From Mycolicibacterium aichiense (GTDB taxonomy: Bacteria > Actinomycetota > Actinomycetes > Mycobacteriales > Mycobacteriaceae), in NCBI RefSeq assembly GCF_010726245.1, contig NZ_AP022561.1, positions 2,232,001 to 2,296,000 on the forward strand: DNA of 64,000 nucleotides. The letters run 5' to 3'. Shown piece after piece: positions 42,094-49,870 of the stretch. The translations under genes and the position numbers were made by a program. The notes under the pieces were generated by a model that was not told where the DNA came from, made no database searches, and saw only the letters and a list, made by a program, of their open reading frames with translations. The stretch's first letter is position 1; every line of letters begins with the position of its first letter.

Positions 42094-44082
42094 TCAGGCC
42101 GGATGCAGGCTGACCGGCACCCCTGAGTAACGGGTCATCCCGGTCGCCGGGTCCAGATCGTCCTTACTCGTCAGCAGGTTGACGTTGGCGCCGACGTGCG
42201 CGTGCGGCACCGACACCACCCCGCTACGCACCGCCGAGTCCAGTTTCGCGATGCCGGTGATCTCGCCGTGCTCGGTGCGCACCACGAGCTTTTGCTCGTC
42301 GGCGATGCCGGCGGCCGCGGCGTCGTCGGGGTTCACGAGCACCTCGGGTTGCTCACCGAGATATTGCAATTGTGCGTTGACTCTTCGTAATTGGCGACGC
42401 GGAATCAATACCGGACCGGCGGTGTGGTTCAGGCCGTTCAGCTGGTCGACCAGGACCCGAGGCGCCAGCCGCCAGCCGCCGAGCCGTTCGACGTGGCGTT
42501 GGATCCACGCGGCAGGCAACTCCCGGTCGGCCTGTGCCCAGCCGGTGGCGACGAGGTCGTCGTAACTGGTGCGGCCGCCGGCGTTGAACTTGGCCACCAT
42601 CCGCTCGTCGGTCATCGCGGTATCCGCGACGTCGTGACCGAGTCTTGCGCCGAGTTCGGCGAGCACCCACCACATCGAGCGGCGGTCACCGACCGGGGCC
42701 ATCACCGCTGGGGTGTGCTGGGCGGAGATTCGCGTACTCATGAAGTCCCACAACGTGACGTCGGGCCGCTCGAGCTGCCCCTTGGTCGGCAGCACGTGAG
42801 TGGACAGCGCGGTCGTCTCGGTCGGCAAGATCTCGGTGGTGGCCAGAACGTCGAGCTTCGGCAACGCCGCACGCAACGCGTCGGTGGCGGGGAATCCGGT
42901 GAGCAGGCTGCCGCCGAGATTGAGCAGTGCGCGGATGTTGCCGGCCTCGATCTCGTCGGGCAATGCGGCACAGGGCCATTCACGCATGAACGCGCGGGTG
43001 TCCGGACGGCTGGGCGGACCGGGTCGTGACTTGCCTTCCGGTGGTGCGATCGGGAGCTCGAACATCTCCAGCTGATAGCCGTAGCCGGGGTGGAACCATT
43101 CGCCGCCGGGAGTGTTCATCGATCCGGTCAGGATCAGCAGCGCCCACGAAAGCCATTGTGTGACATTGCCGCTCGCTGACATGGTGACGCCGGTTCCGGT
43201 GTCGATCGCGATGTGCCCGGCCGTGCGGATGGCGGCGAGTAGATCGTCGAGGGCGTCCGGCGCGACGTCGGCGAGGGTGGCCGCGTGCTCGCGGGTGAAC
43301 GGCTCGACGGCGGAGACGAGCACGTCGAGGTCTTGGACAGCGACGCTCGGATCGGCTCCGTCGCGGAGGATTTCGCGCACCAGGAAGGCCAATACCGCGT
43401 AGTCGGTGCCCGGTCGCGGGGCGAGATGGCGGGTGGCCAAGCGGGCGGTCTCGGTGCGGCGGGGGTCCACGACCCAGAGTTGAGCCCGCGCGGCGACGTC
43501 GCGAAACAGCCCGCGCGGGTTGGGCATGCATACGGTGTGACCATGGGAGACAACCGGATTGCTGCCGATCAGGATGACGAGTTCGGCGTTCTCGTAATCC
43601 GGCCGCCCGGTCAGCGCGGCCGAGCCGCCCATCAACTCCGCCACCAGAACCTTGGCGGTGCCGTCGATCGTCAGCGGGCTGAACTTGGCCGGTGTGCCGA
43701 TCGCACGGTGCAGCGCCTCGGCGACCCGGTAACCGGCGGCATCCATCCCGATACCCGTACCGAAGTTGACGGCGACCGCGGCCGGGCCGTGCTCGGCGAT
43801 GATGTCGCGCAACCGGGCGCCGAGGTCGTCGAGGCAAGCCTCCCAGCTTGTTTCGGTCAGTTGCCCGCCGTCGTGCATCATCGGCCGCTCGAGCCGGTCC
43901 GGGTGGTGGTGGATCAGCGGCAGCGCGCGGCCCTTCGGGCAGGTGTAGCCGCCGGAGAAGGGATTGTCCCGGTCGCCGTGGACGGCTACCACCCGCTCGT
44001 CGTCGATCTCGACGAGAATCCCGCACACCGACGGGCACACCCGGCAAAAGCTTCGTACTGTGCGGGAACCGCCCGTCGCCAT
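42094..44082 (-). CDS. Molybdopterin-dependent oxidoreductase
   Basis: A 662-residue enzyme of the DMSO-reductase superfamily. An N-terminal Fe4S4 motif C-x2-C-x3-C-x27-C (FCRVCPSVCG ... YTCPKGR) is at about residues 12-47. GSNPVVSHGHT and TGSMNTPGGEWF are cofactor-binding landmarks, and a C-terminal molybdopterin dinucleotide-binding domain ends it. No twin-Arg signal is present, so it is cytoplasmic. ATG 44082 is the natural start since the iron-sulphur domain begins immediately. Partners (electron acceptor subunits) are not adjacent, so the substrate is open; formate- or nitrate-type chemistry is possible. Confidence 0.88.
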   Translation of the reverse strand: MATGGSRTVRSFCRVCPSVCGILVEIDDERVVAVHGDRDNPFSGGYTCPKGRALPLIHHHPDRLERPMMHDGGQLTETSWEACLDDLGARLRDIIAEHGPAAVAVNFGTGIGMDAAGYRVAEALHRAIGTPAKFSPLTIDGTAKVLVAELMGGSAALTGRPDYENAELVILIGSNPVVSHGHTVCMPNPRGLFRDVAARAQLWVVDPRRTETARLATRHLAPRPGTDYAVLAFLVREILRDGADPSVAVQDLDVLVSAVEPFTREHAATLADVAPDALDDLLAAIRTAGHIAIDTGTGVTMSASGNVTQWLSWALLILTGSMNTPGGEWFHPGYGYQLEMFELPIAPPEGKSRPGPPSRPDTRAFMREWPCAALPDEIEAGNIRALLNLGGSLLTGFPATDALRAALPKLDVLATTEILPTETTALSTHVLPTKGQLERPDVTLWDFMSTRISAQHTPAVMAPVGDRRSMWWVLAELGARLGHDVADTAMTDERMVAKFNAGGRTSYDDLVATGWAQADRELPAAWIQRHVERLGGWRLAPRVLVDQLNGLNHTAGPVLIPRRQLRRVNAQLQYLGEQPEVLVNPDDAAAAGIADEQKLVVRTEHGEITGIAKLDSAVRSGVVSVPHAHVGANVNLLTSKDDLDPATGMTRYSGVPVSLHPA

Positions 44083-44124
44083 GAAACAAAACCGTACGCT
44101 GCGGGCAACGAATCGGAGGTGACG

Positions 44125-44436
44125 ATGTCTCAGCTGACGGTGACCGACCCTGACGGGTCCAGCTGGTCGGTGCGTCGCTGGTGGTGGAAGACGATCCCCT
44201 GGGAGACCGGCTTCGCCACCCTCGACGCGCTGATCTTTTTGATCGTGCTGCCGTTCATGCTGGCGTGGCCGTTCTGGCTGCTGGCCAAATGGTGCGGCGT
44301 GCCGTGGACGATCATCACGACGCGAGACGGCGAGGAAATCGGCCGCGAGCAAGTGAAGGGTTGGGCGCGCTCCCGCGCGCGGATGGAGGAGATCATCCAG
44401 ACGCTCCGCGATGGCATGCCCTACAGCGTGTCTTGA
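44125..44436 (+). CDS. Small membrane protein of unknown function
   Basis: A 103-residue protein with ATG 44125 and GGAGGT ribosome binding site. It has a Trp-rich segment (VRRWWWKTIPWETG) and one or two helices (LIFLIVLPFMLAWPFWLLAKW) at about residues 35-58. A cytoplasmic helix (RSRARMEEIIQTLRDG) ends it. It is divergent from the molybdoenzyme across 42 bases. No family name recognised. Confidence 0.65.
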   Translation: MSQLTVTDPDGSSWSVRRWWWKTIPWETGFATLDALIFLIVLPFMLAWPFWLLAKWCGVPWTIITTRDGEEIGREQVKGWARSRARMEEIIQTLRDGMPYSVS

Positions 44437-44459
44437 CCGAGTTCAGCGCCGAGGTCTGA

Positions 44460-44717
44460 TCAGCGCATTCCGTGGCCGGGTCCGTCGTGGAAGATCAGTC
44501 CGCCGCCGAGCAGGAACGGATACAGCGTCGGGTAAGGCACATCCTGGGGCGAGGCGGTGAGCTGGGCGTTGCCCGGTGTCTCGCACTGGCTGTTGCCATC
44601 GCTGACGACGGTGCAGACCATATGCGGATCGTCGGCCGCGACGGCGACCGGAGCGGCGAGGACCGCGGCGATGCCGGTGGCCACCAGGCCGGCGGCGAGA
44701 CGGATGGTGAGTGTCAT
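44460..44717 (-). CDS. Small secreted protein
   Basis: An 85-residue precursor. A clear signal peptide (MTLTIRLAAGLVATGIAAVL, cleavage likely after APVAVAA) leaves a ~58-residue mature peptide. It has two Cys (MVCTVV, SQCETPG) that can form one disulphide and a Gly-rich end (GPGHGMR). GGAG lies six bases before ATG 44717, inside the edge of a palindromic operator. The function is unknown; mycobacteria have many such small exported proteins. Confidence 0.7.
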   Translation of the reverse strand: MTLTIRLAAGLVATGIAAVLAAPVAVAADDPHMVCTVVSDGNSQCETPGNAQLTASPQDVPYPTLYPFLLGGGLIFHDGPGHGMR

Positions 44718-44726
44718 GAGAACTCC

Positions 44727-44752
44727 TTCGAAACTGAACGTACAGTTTCGAA
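44727..44752. promoter_or_regulatory. TetR-type operator overlapping the ribosome binding site of the small secreted protein
   Basis: TTCGAAACTG (44727-44736) and CAGTTTCGAA (44743-44752) are perfect 10-bp arms around a 6-base centre. The core AAACTGAACGTACAGTTT resembles sites of the CGTAC-centred TetR class. It touches the GAAGGAG ribosome binding site of the gene at 44460-44717. The TetR at 44806-45411 ends 54 bases away on the same strand and is the likely ligand. Confidence 0.72.
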
Positions 44753-44805
44753 ATGTGTAGCGCTCGCGTAGCGGCGATTAATCCCATCCGCGCCGGTGAA
44801 CTGGC

Positions 44806-45411
44806 TCACCGGGACAGGCCGCGCAACGCCGCGTCGACGATCGCGTCGGCGGCGTCGTCATCCAGTTCCCCGTGGCCGGCCATCAACCGGTACAGGGCGG
44901 GTCCGATGATCAGGTCGATCGCGACCCCGGCAGCGATGTCGCCGCGTAGTTCGCCGCGGGCCACCCCGCGCTCCCAGATGGATTCGAGCGCGGCACGGCG
45001 CGAGCGGACCAGACCGTCACGCAGCGCTGTCGCGATCTCGGGGTCGAATTGCGCTTCCCCGAACAGTTGCGCGAACACCCGCCCGCTGGGGCCGGAGTAG
45101 AACCGGCACAGTCCGCGCAGCCAGACCGTGAAATCCGTTCGGGCCGAGCCGGTGTCGGGGTCGGGGGAGTCGGCCTGCAGCTCAGAGAGGAACGCGTCGA
45201 TCGCCACGCCGTACTTGTTGGGCCACCACTTGTAGATGGTGGCCTTACTGGCGCCGCTGCGGGCCGCTATCTGTTCGGTGGTCATTGCCCGCAGACCGAA
45301 CTCGTGCAGCAACTCCGACGTCGCGCGGACGACTGCCGAGCGGGACTGCTCACTGCGCGGCCGTCCGGCCCTCGGCCGTCCGGGGTTTTCGGTGACATCG
45401 TCGAGGCTCAC
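44806..45411 (-). CDS. TetR-family transcriptional regulator
   Basis: A 201-residue regulator whose DNA-binding part reads MTTEQIAARSGASKATIYKWWPNK near residues 45-68. The TIYKWW motif marks a large actinobacterial group with CGTAC-type operators. GTG 45411 overlaps the stop of the cupin gene (GTGA), so it is co-expressed with it. It probably represses the small secreted protein gene via the palindrome at 44727-44752. The C-terminal ligand domain gives no hint of the effector. Confidence 0.88.
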   Translation of the reverse strand: MSLDDVTENPGRPRAGRPRSEQSRSAVVRATSELLHEFGLRAMTTEQIAARSGASKATIYKWWPNKYGVAIDAFLSELQADSPDPDTGSARTDFTVWLRGLCRFYSGPSGRVFAQLFGEAQFDPEIATALRDGLVRSRRAALESIWERGVARGELRGDIAAGVAIDLIIGPALYRLMAGHGELDDDAADAIVDAALRGLSR

Positions 45412-45857
45412 AGTGGATACAGCCGCTCCAGATTGACCACGATGGCCTCCTGCGTGCTGCGCGAGATCACGACGACGGCCGGCTCATCCGGGTCGGGGTT
45501 CTCCTCGCGGTGCGGCAGATGCGGCGGCACGAAGATGTAGTCGCCCGGCTCGGTACTGATCCGCACTTCGCCCACACCGTCGTGGAAGACGAACTGCGGG
45601 TGGCCGCTGCGCACGAAGATCGCGGTCTCCGACTCCCCGTGGTGATGGTTGGCCGACGCCACGCCGGGCCCGACGTGGGTCTCACCCATCCACAGCTTGT
45701 CCGACCCGACCGACGCGCCGCTGATCGCGGCGAAGCGCTGCATGCCGTCGGTCTGACCGGTGCCGCCGTCGAGGTCGCCGGCCCGGATGTGGCGCACCCG
45801 ATTGCGCACCGGTTCGGTGCCGGACAAGTCGGGATGGAATGCGTCGGAACCGCCCAT
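45408..45857 (-). CDS. Cupin-domain protein
   Basis: A 149-residue single-domain cupin. The metal-binding motif appears as ANHHHGESETAIFVRSG, and the second as GDYIFVPPHLPHREEN, both near residues 70-125. ATG 45857 is chosen. The fold could be a small dioxygenase, isomerase or ligand sensor. The stop overlaps the TetR start, suggesting a functional pair. It diverges from ruvC. Confidence 0.82.
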   Translation of the reverse strand: MGGSDAFHPDLSGTEPVRNRVRHIRAGDLDGGTGQTDGMQRFAAISGASVGSDKLWMGETHVGPGVASANHHHGESETAIFVRSGHPQFVFHDGVGEVRISTEPGDYIFVPPHLPHREENPDPDEPAVVVISRSTQEAIVVNLERLYPL

Positions 45858-45928
45858 GGACCGACCATAACCACGCGCGAAGGACCGCGTGTCCTGACCG
45901 GTGCTGTCCGCCCGGCCCGCTACTGTGA

Positions 45929-45944
45929 TCGAACAGCTGTTCGT
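45929..45944 (+). promoter_or_regulatory. LexA (SOS) box upstream of ruvC
   Basis: TCGAACAGCTGTTCGT matches the mycobacterial SOS consensus TCGAAC-N4-GTTCGA at 11 of 12 specified bases. It ends 16 bases before the ruvC GTG (45961). LexA control of ruvCAB is established in mycobacteria and related bacteria. Confidence 0.88.
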
Positions 45945-45960
45945 AGTCGGAAGGCGATCC

Positions 45961-46533
45961 GTGCGGGTGATGGGAGTCGACCCTGGGTTGACGCGCTGCG
46001 GGCTCTCGATGATCGAGAGTCGGGGTGGTCGCCAGGTCATCGCGCTGGACGTCGACGTGGTGCGCACGCCGTCCGACGAGCCCTTGCAGCGTCGGCTGCT
46101 GACCATCAGCGATACCGTCGACCACTGGATGGACACCCACCTGCCCGATGTGATCGCGATCGAGCGAGTGTTCGCCAACCAGAACGCCAACACCGCGATG
46201 GGCACCGCGCAGGCGGGCGGTGTGATCGCACTGGCCGCCGCCCGCCGCGGCATCGACGTGCATTTCCACACCCCCAGTGAGGTCAAGGCAGCCGTCACCG
46301 GGAACGGGCGTGCCGATAAGGCGCAGGTGACCACCATGGTCACCCGCATCCTGCAGTTGCAGCAGAAACCGACCCCGGCGGACGCCGCCGACGCACTGGC
46401 CCTGGCGATCTGCCACTGCTGGCGCGCCCCGATGATCGCCCGCATGGCGCAGGCCGAGGCCATGGCGGCCGAGCAGAAGCGGGCCTACCAGGCCCGGCTG
46501 AAGTCGGCGCGCACCCTCAAGGCCGCCAAGTGA
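45961..46533 (+). CDS. ruvC: Holliday junction endonuclease RuvC
   Basis: A 190-residue resolvase that cuts four-way DNA junctions in the RuvABC complex. The RNase-H-like acidic set is visible: Asp7 in [12 protein letters not shown], Glu in [12 protein letters not shown], and two Asp in [16 protein letters not shown] 45961 is chosen because the LexA box lies directly upstream and length matches the family. It overlaps ruvA by four bases (GTGA). The Lys-rich C-terminus is usual. Confidence 0.96.
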   Translation: MRVMGVDPGLTRCGLSMIESRGGRQVIALDVDVVRTPSDEPLQRRLLTISDTVDHWMDTHLPDVIAIERVFANQNANTAMGTAQAGGVIALAAARRGIDVHFHTPSEVKAAVTGNGRADKAQVTTMVTRILQLQQKPTPADAADALALAICHCWRAPMIARMAQAEAMAAEQKRAYQARLKSARTLKAAK

Positions 46534-47123
46534 TCGCCTCGGTACGCGGCGAAGTCCTCGACATCGCCCTCGATCACGTCGTGATCGAGGCCGCCGGCGT
46601 CGGCTACAAGGTGATGGCCACGCCGTCGACGCTCGCGACGCTGCGGCGCGGCAGCGAGGCCCGGCTGATCACCGCGATGATCGTCCGTGAGGACTCCCAA
46701 ACCCTGTACGGGTTCGCCGACTCCGATGCCCGCGACCTGTTCTCGACCCTCCTCGGGGTCTCCGGTGTCGGCCCCAAGATCGCGCTGGCGACACTGGCCG
46801 TCTATGACGCAACCGCGTTGCGTCAGGCCCTGGCCGACGGCGACGTGACGGCCCTGACCCGGGTGCCCGGTATCGGCAAACGTGGTGCCGAACGTATGGT
46901 GCTGGAATTGCGGGACAAGATCGGCGCGGTCGCCGGTGGTGCGGGCGTTACCACGGCGACCGGTCACGCGGTGCGCACTCCCGTGGTGGAAGCCCTTGTC
47001 GGGCTTGGCTTTGCGCTCAAGCAGGCCGAGGAGGCCACCGACAAGGTGCTCGCGGCCGACAGCGAGGCCAACACCTCAACGGCATTGCGGGCCGCGCTGT
47101 CGCTACTAGGGAAGACCAAGTGA
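46530..47123 (+). CDS. ruvA: Holliday junction branch migration protein RuvA
   Basis: A 197-residue junction-binding protein. Domain I ([20 protein letters not shown]) is an OB fold, and domain II has tandem helix-hairpin-helix motifs ([16 protein letters not shown] and [19 protein letters not shown]). Domain III at the C-terminus binds RuvB. It starts at GTG 46530, overlapping ruvC, and its stop overlaps the ruvB start by four bases. Confidence 0.96.
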   Translation: MIASVRGEVLDIALDHVVIEAAGVGYKVMATPSTLATLRRGSEARLITAMIVREDSQTLYGFADSDARDLFSTLLGVSGVGPKIALATLAVYDATALRQALADGDVTALTRVPGIGKRGAERMVLELRDKIGAVAGGAGVTTATGHAVRTPVVEALVGLGFALKQAEEATDKVLAADSEANTSTALRAALSLLGKTK

Positions 47124-48184
47124 GCAGGTTCGACGACGAGGACGACGAGGCAGCCGACCGCGACGTGTCGCCGGCGCTGACCGTCGGCGAAGGAGATGTC
47201 GACGCCAGCCTGCGGCCCCGGTCGCTGGGCGAGTTCATCGGTCAGCCGCGGGTGCGCGAGCAGCTGCAGCTGGTCCTCGAAGGTGCCAAGAACCGCGGCG
47301 GCACCCCGGACCACATCCTGCTGTCCGGGCCGCCAGGGCTGGGCAAGACGTCGCTGGCGATGATCATCGCCGCCGAACTGGGCTCCGCGTTGCGGGTGAC
47401 GTCCGGGCCGGCCCTGGAACGCGCCGGTGACCTCGCCGCGATGCTGTCCAACCTGGTCGAGGGCGACGTGCTGTTCATCGACGAGATTCATCGCATCGCC
47501 CGCCCCGCCGAGGAGATGCTGTACCTGGCGATGGAGGACTTCCGGGTCGACGTCGTCGTCGGGAAAGGCCCTGGGGCGACGTCGATTCCGTTGGAGGTTG
47601 CGCCGTTCACCCTGGTCGGCGCGACCACCCGCTCCGGTGCGCTGACCGGACCGTTGCGAGATCGCTTCGGCTTCACCGCTCACATGGATTTCTACGAACC
47701 GGCGGAACTGGAACGGGTATTGGCCCGCTCGGCCGGAATCCTCGGCATCGAACTGGGTTCCGAGGCCGGTTCCGAGATCGCTCGTCGCTCGCGGGGGACA
47801 CCCCGGATCGCCAACCGCCTGCTCCGGCGGGTGCGCGACTACGCCGAGGTGCGCGCCGACGGGGTGATCACCCGCGACATCGCCAAGGCCGCGCTGGCCG
47901 TCTATGACGTCGATGAGCTCGGACTGGATCGGCTGGACCGAGCTGTGCTCTCGGCGCTCACCCGGAGCTTCGGCGGCGGACCGGTAGGGGTGTCCACTCT
48001 GGCCGTCGCGGTGGGGGAGGAAGCCACCACGGTCGAAGAGGTATGCGAGCCGTTCCTGGTCCGGGCCGGGATGATCGCGCGGACTCCCCGTGGGCGGGTG
48101 GCGACGCCGCTGGCCTGGACCCACCTCGGTATGGTTGCACCGCCGCGGGCCAGCGGGCTCGGTCAGTCCGGCCTGTTCGAGTGA
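47120..48184 (+). CDS. ruvB: Holliday junction DNA helicase RuvB
   Basis: A 354-residue AAA+ motor. Walker A is [12 protein letters not shown], Walker [10 protein letters not shown], sensor 1 VGATTRSG, and the arginine finger region is in LRDRFGF. The C-terminal winged helix binds DNA. It powers branch migration with RuvA. GTG 47120 overlaps ruvA. The stop shares one base with the following DUF1304 gene. Confidence 0.97.
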   Translation: MSRFDDEDDEAADRDVSPALTVGEGDVDASLRPRSLGEFIGQPRVREQLQLVLEGAKNRGGTPDHILLSGPPGLGKTSLAMIIAAELGSALRVTSGPALERAGDLAAMLSNLVEGDVLFIDEIHRIARPAEEMLYLAMEDFRVDVVVGKGPGATSIPLEVAPFTLVGATTRSGALTGPLRDRFGFTAHMDFYEPAELERVLARSAGILGIELGSEAGSEIARRSRGTPRIANRLLRRVRDYAEVRADGVITRDIAKAALAVYDVDELGLDRLDRAVLSALTRSFGGGPVGVSTLAVAVGEEATTVEEVCEPFLVRAGMIARTPRGRVATPLAWTHLGMVAPPRASGLGQSGLFE

Positions 48185-48579
48185 TGGGAGCGCCGATGGT
48201 CATCGCCGCCGTGATTTTCGCCGGCCTCGCCGCGCTGCTGCACGTCTACATCTTCACGATGGAGTCGCTGACGTGGACGTCGCCGCGTACCCGCAAGACC
48301 TTCGGTACCACCGCCGAGGAAGCCGAGACCACCAAACTGATGGCGCTCAACCAGGGCTTCTACAATCTGTTCCTGGCGATCGTCACCATCGTGGGTGTCG
48401 TCGCAATCATGTTGGGGCACATGGGGATCGGTGCTGCTCTGGTGTTCGCGGGTGTCGGTTCGATGCTCGCCGCCGCGGCAGTGCTGCTGGCGTCCGCGCC
48501 GGACAAGGCGCGGGCCGCGGTGAGCCAGGGGGCGTTCCCGCTGATCGCGGTCGTGCTGTTGGTGATCGCCCTCGTCTGA
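48184..48579 (+). CDS. DUF1304 family membrane protein
   Basis: A 131-residue protein with four hydrophobic segments. Family marks are LLHVYIFTMESLTWTSPRTRKTFGTT in the first helix and loop, and MALNQGFYNLFLA. The function is unknown. Its start overlaps the ruvB stop by one base (TGATG), so it may be expressed in the SOS operon, although in M. tuberculosis I do not recall it there. Confidence 0.82.
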   Translation: MGAPMVIAAVIFAGLAALLHVYIFTMESLTWTSPRTRKTFGTTAEEAETTKLMALNQGFYNLFLAIVTIVGVVAIMLGHMGIGAALVFAGVGSMLAAAAVLLASAPDKARAAVSQGAFPLIAVVLLVIALV

Positions 48580-48588
48580 GGCAACCGC

Positions 48589-48612
48589 GGCCAATGGGAC
48601 GGCCAATGGGAC
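48589..48612. repeat. Tandem 12-base repeat
   Basis: GGCCAATGGGAC occurs twice head-to-tail (48589-48600 and 48601-48612) between the DUF1304 stop and the end of the convergent diguanylate cyclase gene. It has the look of a recent slipped duplication with no evident role. Confidence 0.7.
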
Positions 48613-49709
48613 TACGTGCTGCTCTTGGCCCGGTGACGGGTTTGGTTTCCGCCCGCACGCTTGGCGTCATACATAGCGGCATCGGCCGCGTTCACCAGTT
48701 CGGTGAGCGCCGTCGTCGCGGCGCTGCCAATCTCGGTCAGCGCCACCGATGCGACACCGACGCTGGCGGTCACCTCGCCGGCGGCCGCGACGGCGGTGCG
48801 GAATCGTTCGGCGGTGCCCGCGGCATCGTCGGGCTCGATCAGTTCGGCGATCAGGAACTCCTCGCCGCCCAGACGGGCCACCACCGACTTCATGGCGCTG
48901 GCCCGGCGCAGGTTGTCTGCCACCGCGACCAGGACCGTGTCGCCGTAGCCGTGGCCGTGGGCATCGTTGATCTGTTTGAAGCCGTCGAGATCGATCAGGA
49001 TCACGGCCAGCCACTGTGACTGCGGCCGGTCCGCCGCGGCGATCAGTGCCAGCGCCGACTCGTCGTAGCCGCGGCGGTTGCGCAGTCCGGTGAGCGGATC
49101 GGTGCTGGACATCCTTGCGTCGAGGCTCAGCAGATGTAGGAGCAACTGGCTTCCGAACGGGACGGCGAGCACGGCGATCAGCACGCCCAGCACATGCCCG
49201 ACAGCCATCGCGGTATCGCCTGCCGCGGCGATCCGCGCCCCGGCCAGGAGGGTGGTGATGATGGCGTTGGCCAGCGTCGCCGCCAGCAGCCGGCCGGAGT
49301 GATACAAGCCCACGTACCCCGCGATCGGGGCGAAGGTGGCGCACGCCAACAAGCCCGTCGCCGGCGTTCCGGCGATCACGACCGCAAGCGTCACGCCGGC
49401 GTTGGCGCCGACGGCGAACAGCGCGGATTGCCGTCGGCTGGGCCAGCCGGCCAACCAGGACGAAGCGCCACCGAACGACAGCGCCGACATGACGATCGCA
49501 GCAGTCCGGTGGGCTTCACCCTGCGGACCGGACGGGCTGAACAACATCACCAGGGGGATCGTCCCAAGCACGATGACGACCGATGCGATGAGTATTCGGC
49601 TGAAGCGCTGCAGGTGGCGCACCGCGAGGTAGTCGGACAACCAGTCGTACTGGCCCGGTTGGTGCCACCATTTCCGGACCCACGCGGCCATACCCACGTC
49701 TTTGTACAT
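48612..49709 (-). CDS. Membrane-bound diguanylate cyclase (GGDEF)
   Basis: A 365-residue protein. Six or so hydrophobic helices fill residues 35-195, and the C-terminal GGDEF domain (about 205-360) starts at STDPLTGLRNRRGYDE. The signature reads RLGGEEFLI, which is competent for cyclic-di-GMP synthesis, and the substrate Asp is in LIDLDGFKQINDAHGHGYGD. No EAL domain or soluble sensor is seen; the membrane part is probably the sensor. ATG 49709 with GGGAG close upstream; ATG 49691 is an alternative. Confidence 0.92.
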   Translation of the reverse strand: MYKDVGMAAWVRKWWHQPGQYDWLSDYLAVRHLQRFSRILIASVVIVLGTIPLVMLFSPSGPQGEAHRTAAIVMSALSFGGASSWLAGWPSRRQSALFAVGANAGVTLAVVIAGTPATGLLACATFAPIAGYVGLYHSGRLLAATLANAIITTLLAGARIAAAGDTAMAVGHVLGVLIAVLAVPFGSQLLLHLLSLDARMSSTDPLTGLRNRRGYDESALALIAAADRPQSQWLAVILIDLDGFKQINDAHGHGYGDTVLVAVADNLRRASAMKSVVARLGGEEFLIAELIEPDDAAGTAERFRTAVAAAGEVTASVGVASVALTEIGSAATTALTELVNAADAAMYDAKRAGGNQTRHRAKSST

Positions 49710-49816
49710 ATGCTCCCGACCTGGCCGCAGCCTGCCCCCCGAGGGCTGGAAGCCTGAGCGGATAGTACTCGCGGACGTGGGCGTTCGCCGGGTTAGGGTC
49801 TTTGCGACCGAAACGA

Positions 49817-49855
49817 CACCGGGGCCGCCGATCGTCGTCGATCGCGACCCCGGTG
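49817..49855 (-). terminator. Terminator after the carboxylic acid reductase gene
   Basis: CACCGGGG (49817-49824 on the plus strand complement) pairs with CCCCGGTG (49848-49855), and the stem extends inward with one bulge to about 17 bp. It begins 16 bases after the car stop. No T-tract follows, in keeping with mycobacterial terminators. The remaining 49710-49816 stretch up to the cyclase start shows nothing else clear. Confidence 0.65.
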
Positions 49856-49870
49856 CCGATACGGCTCGGC

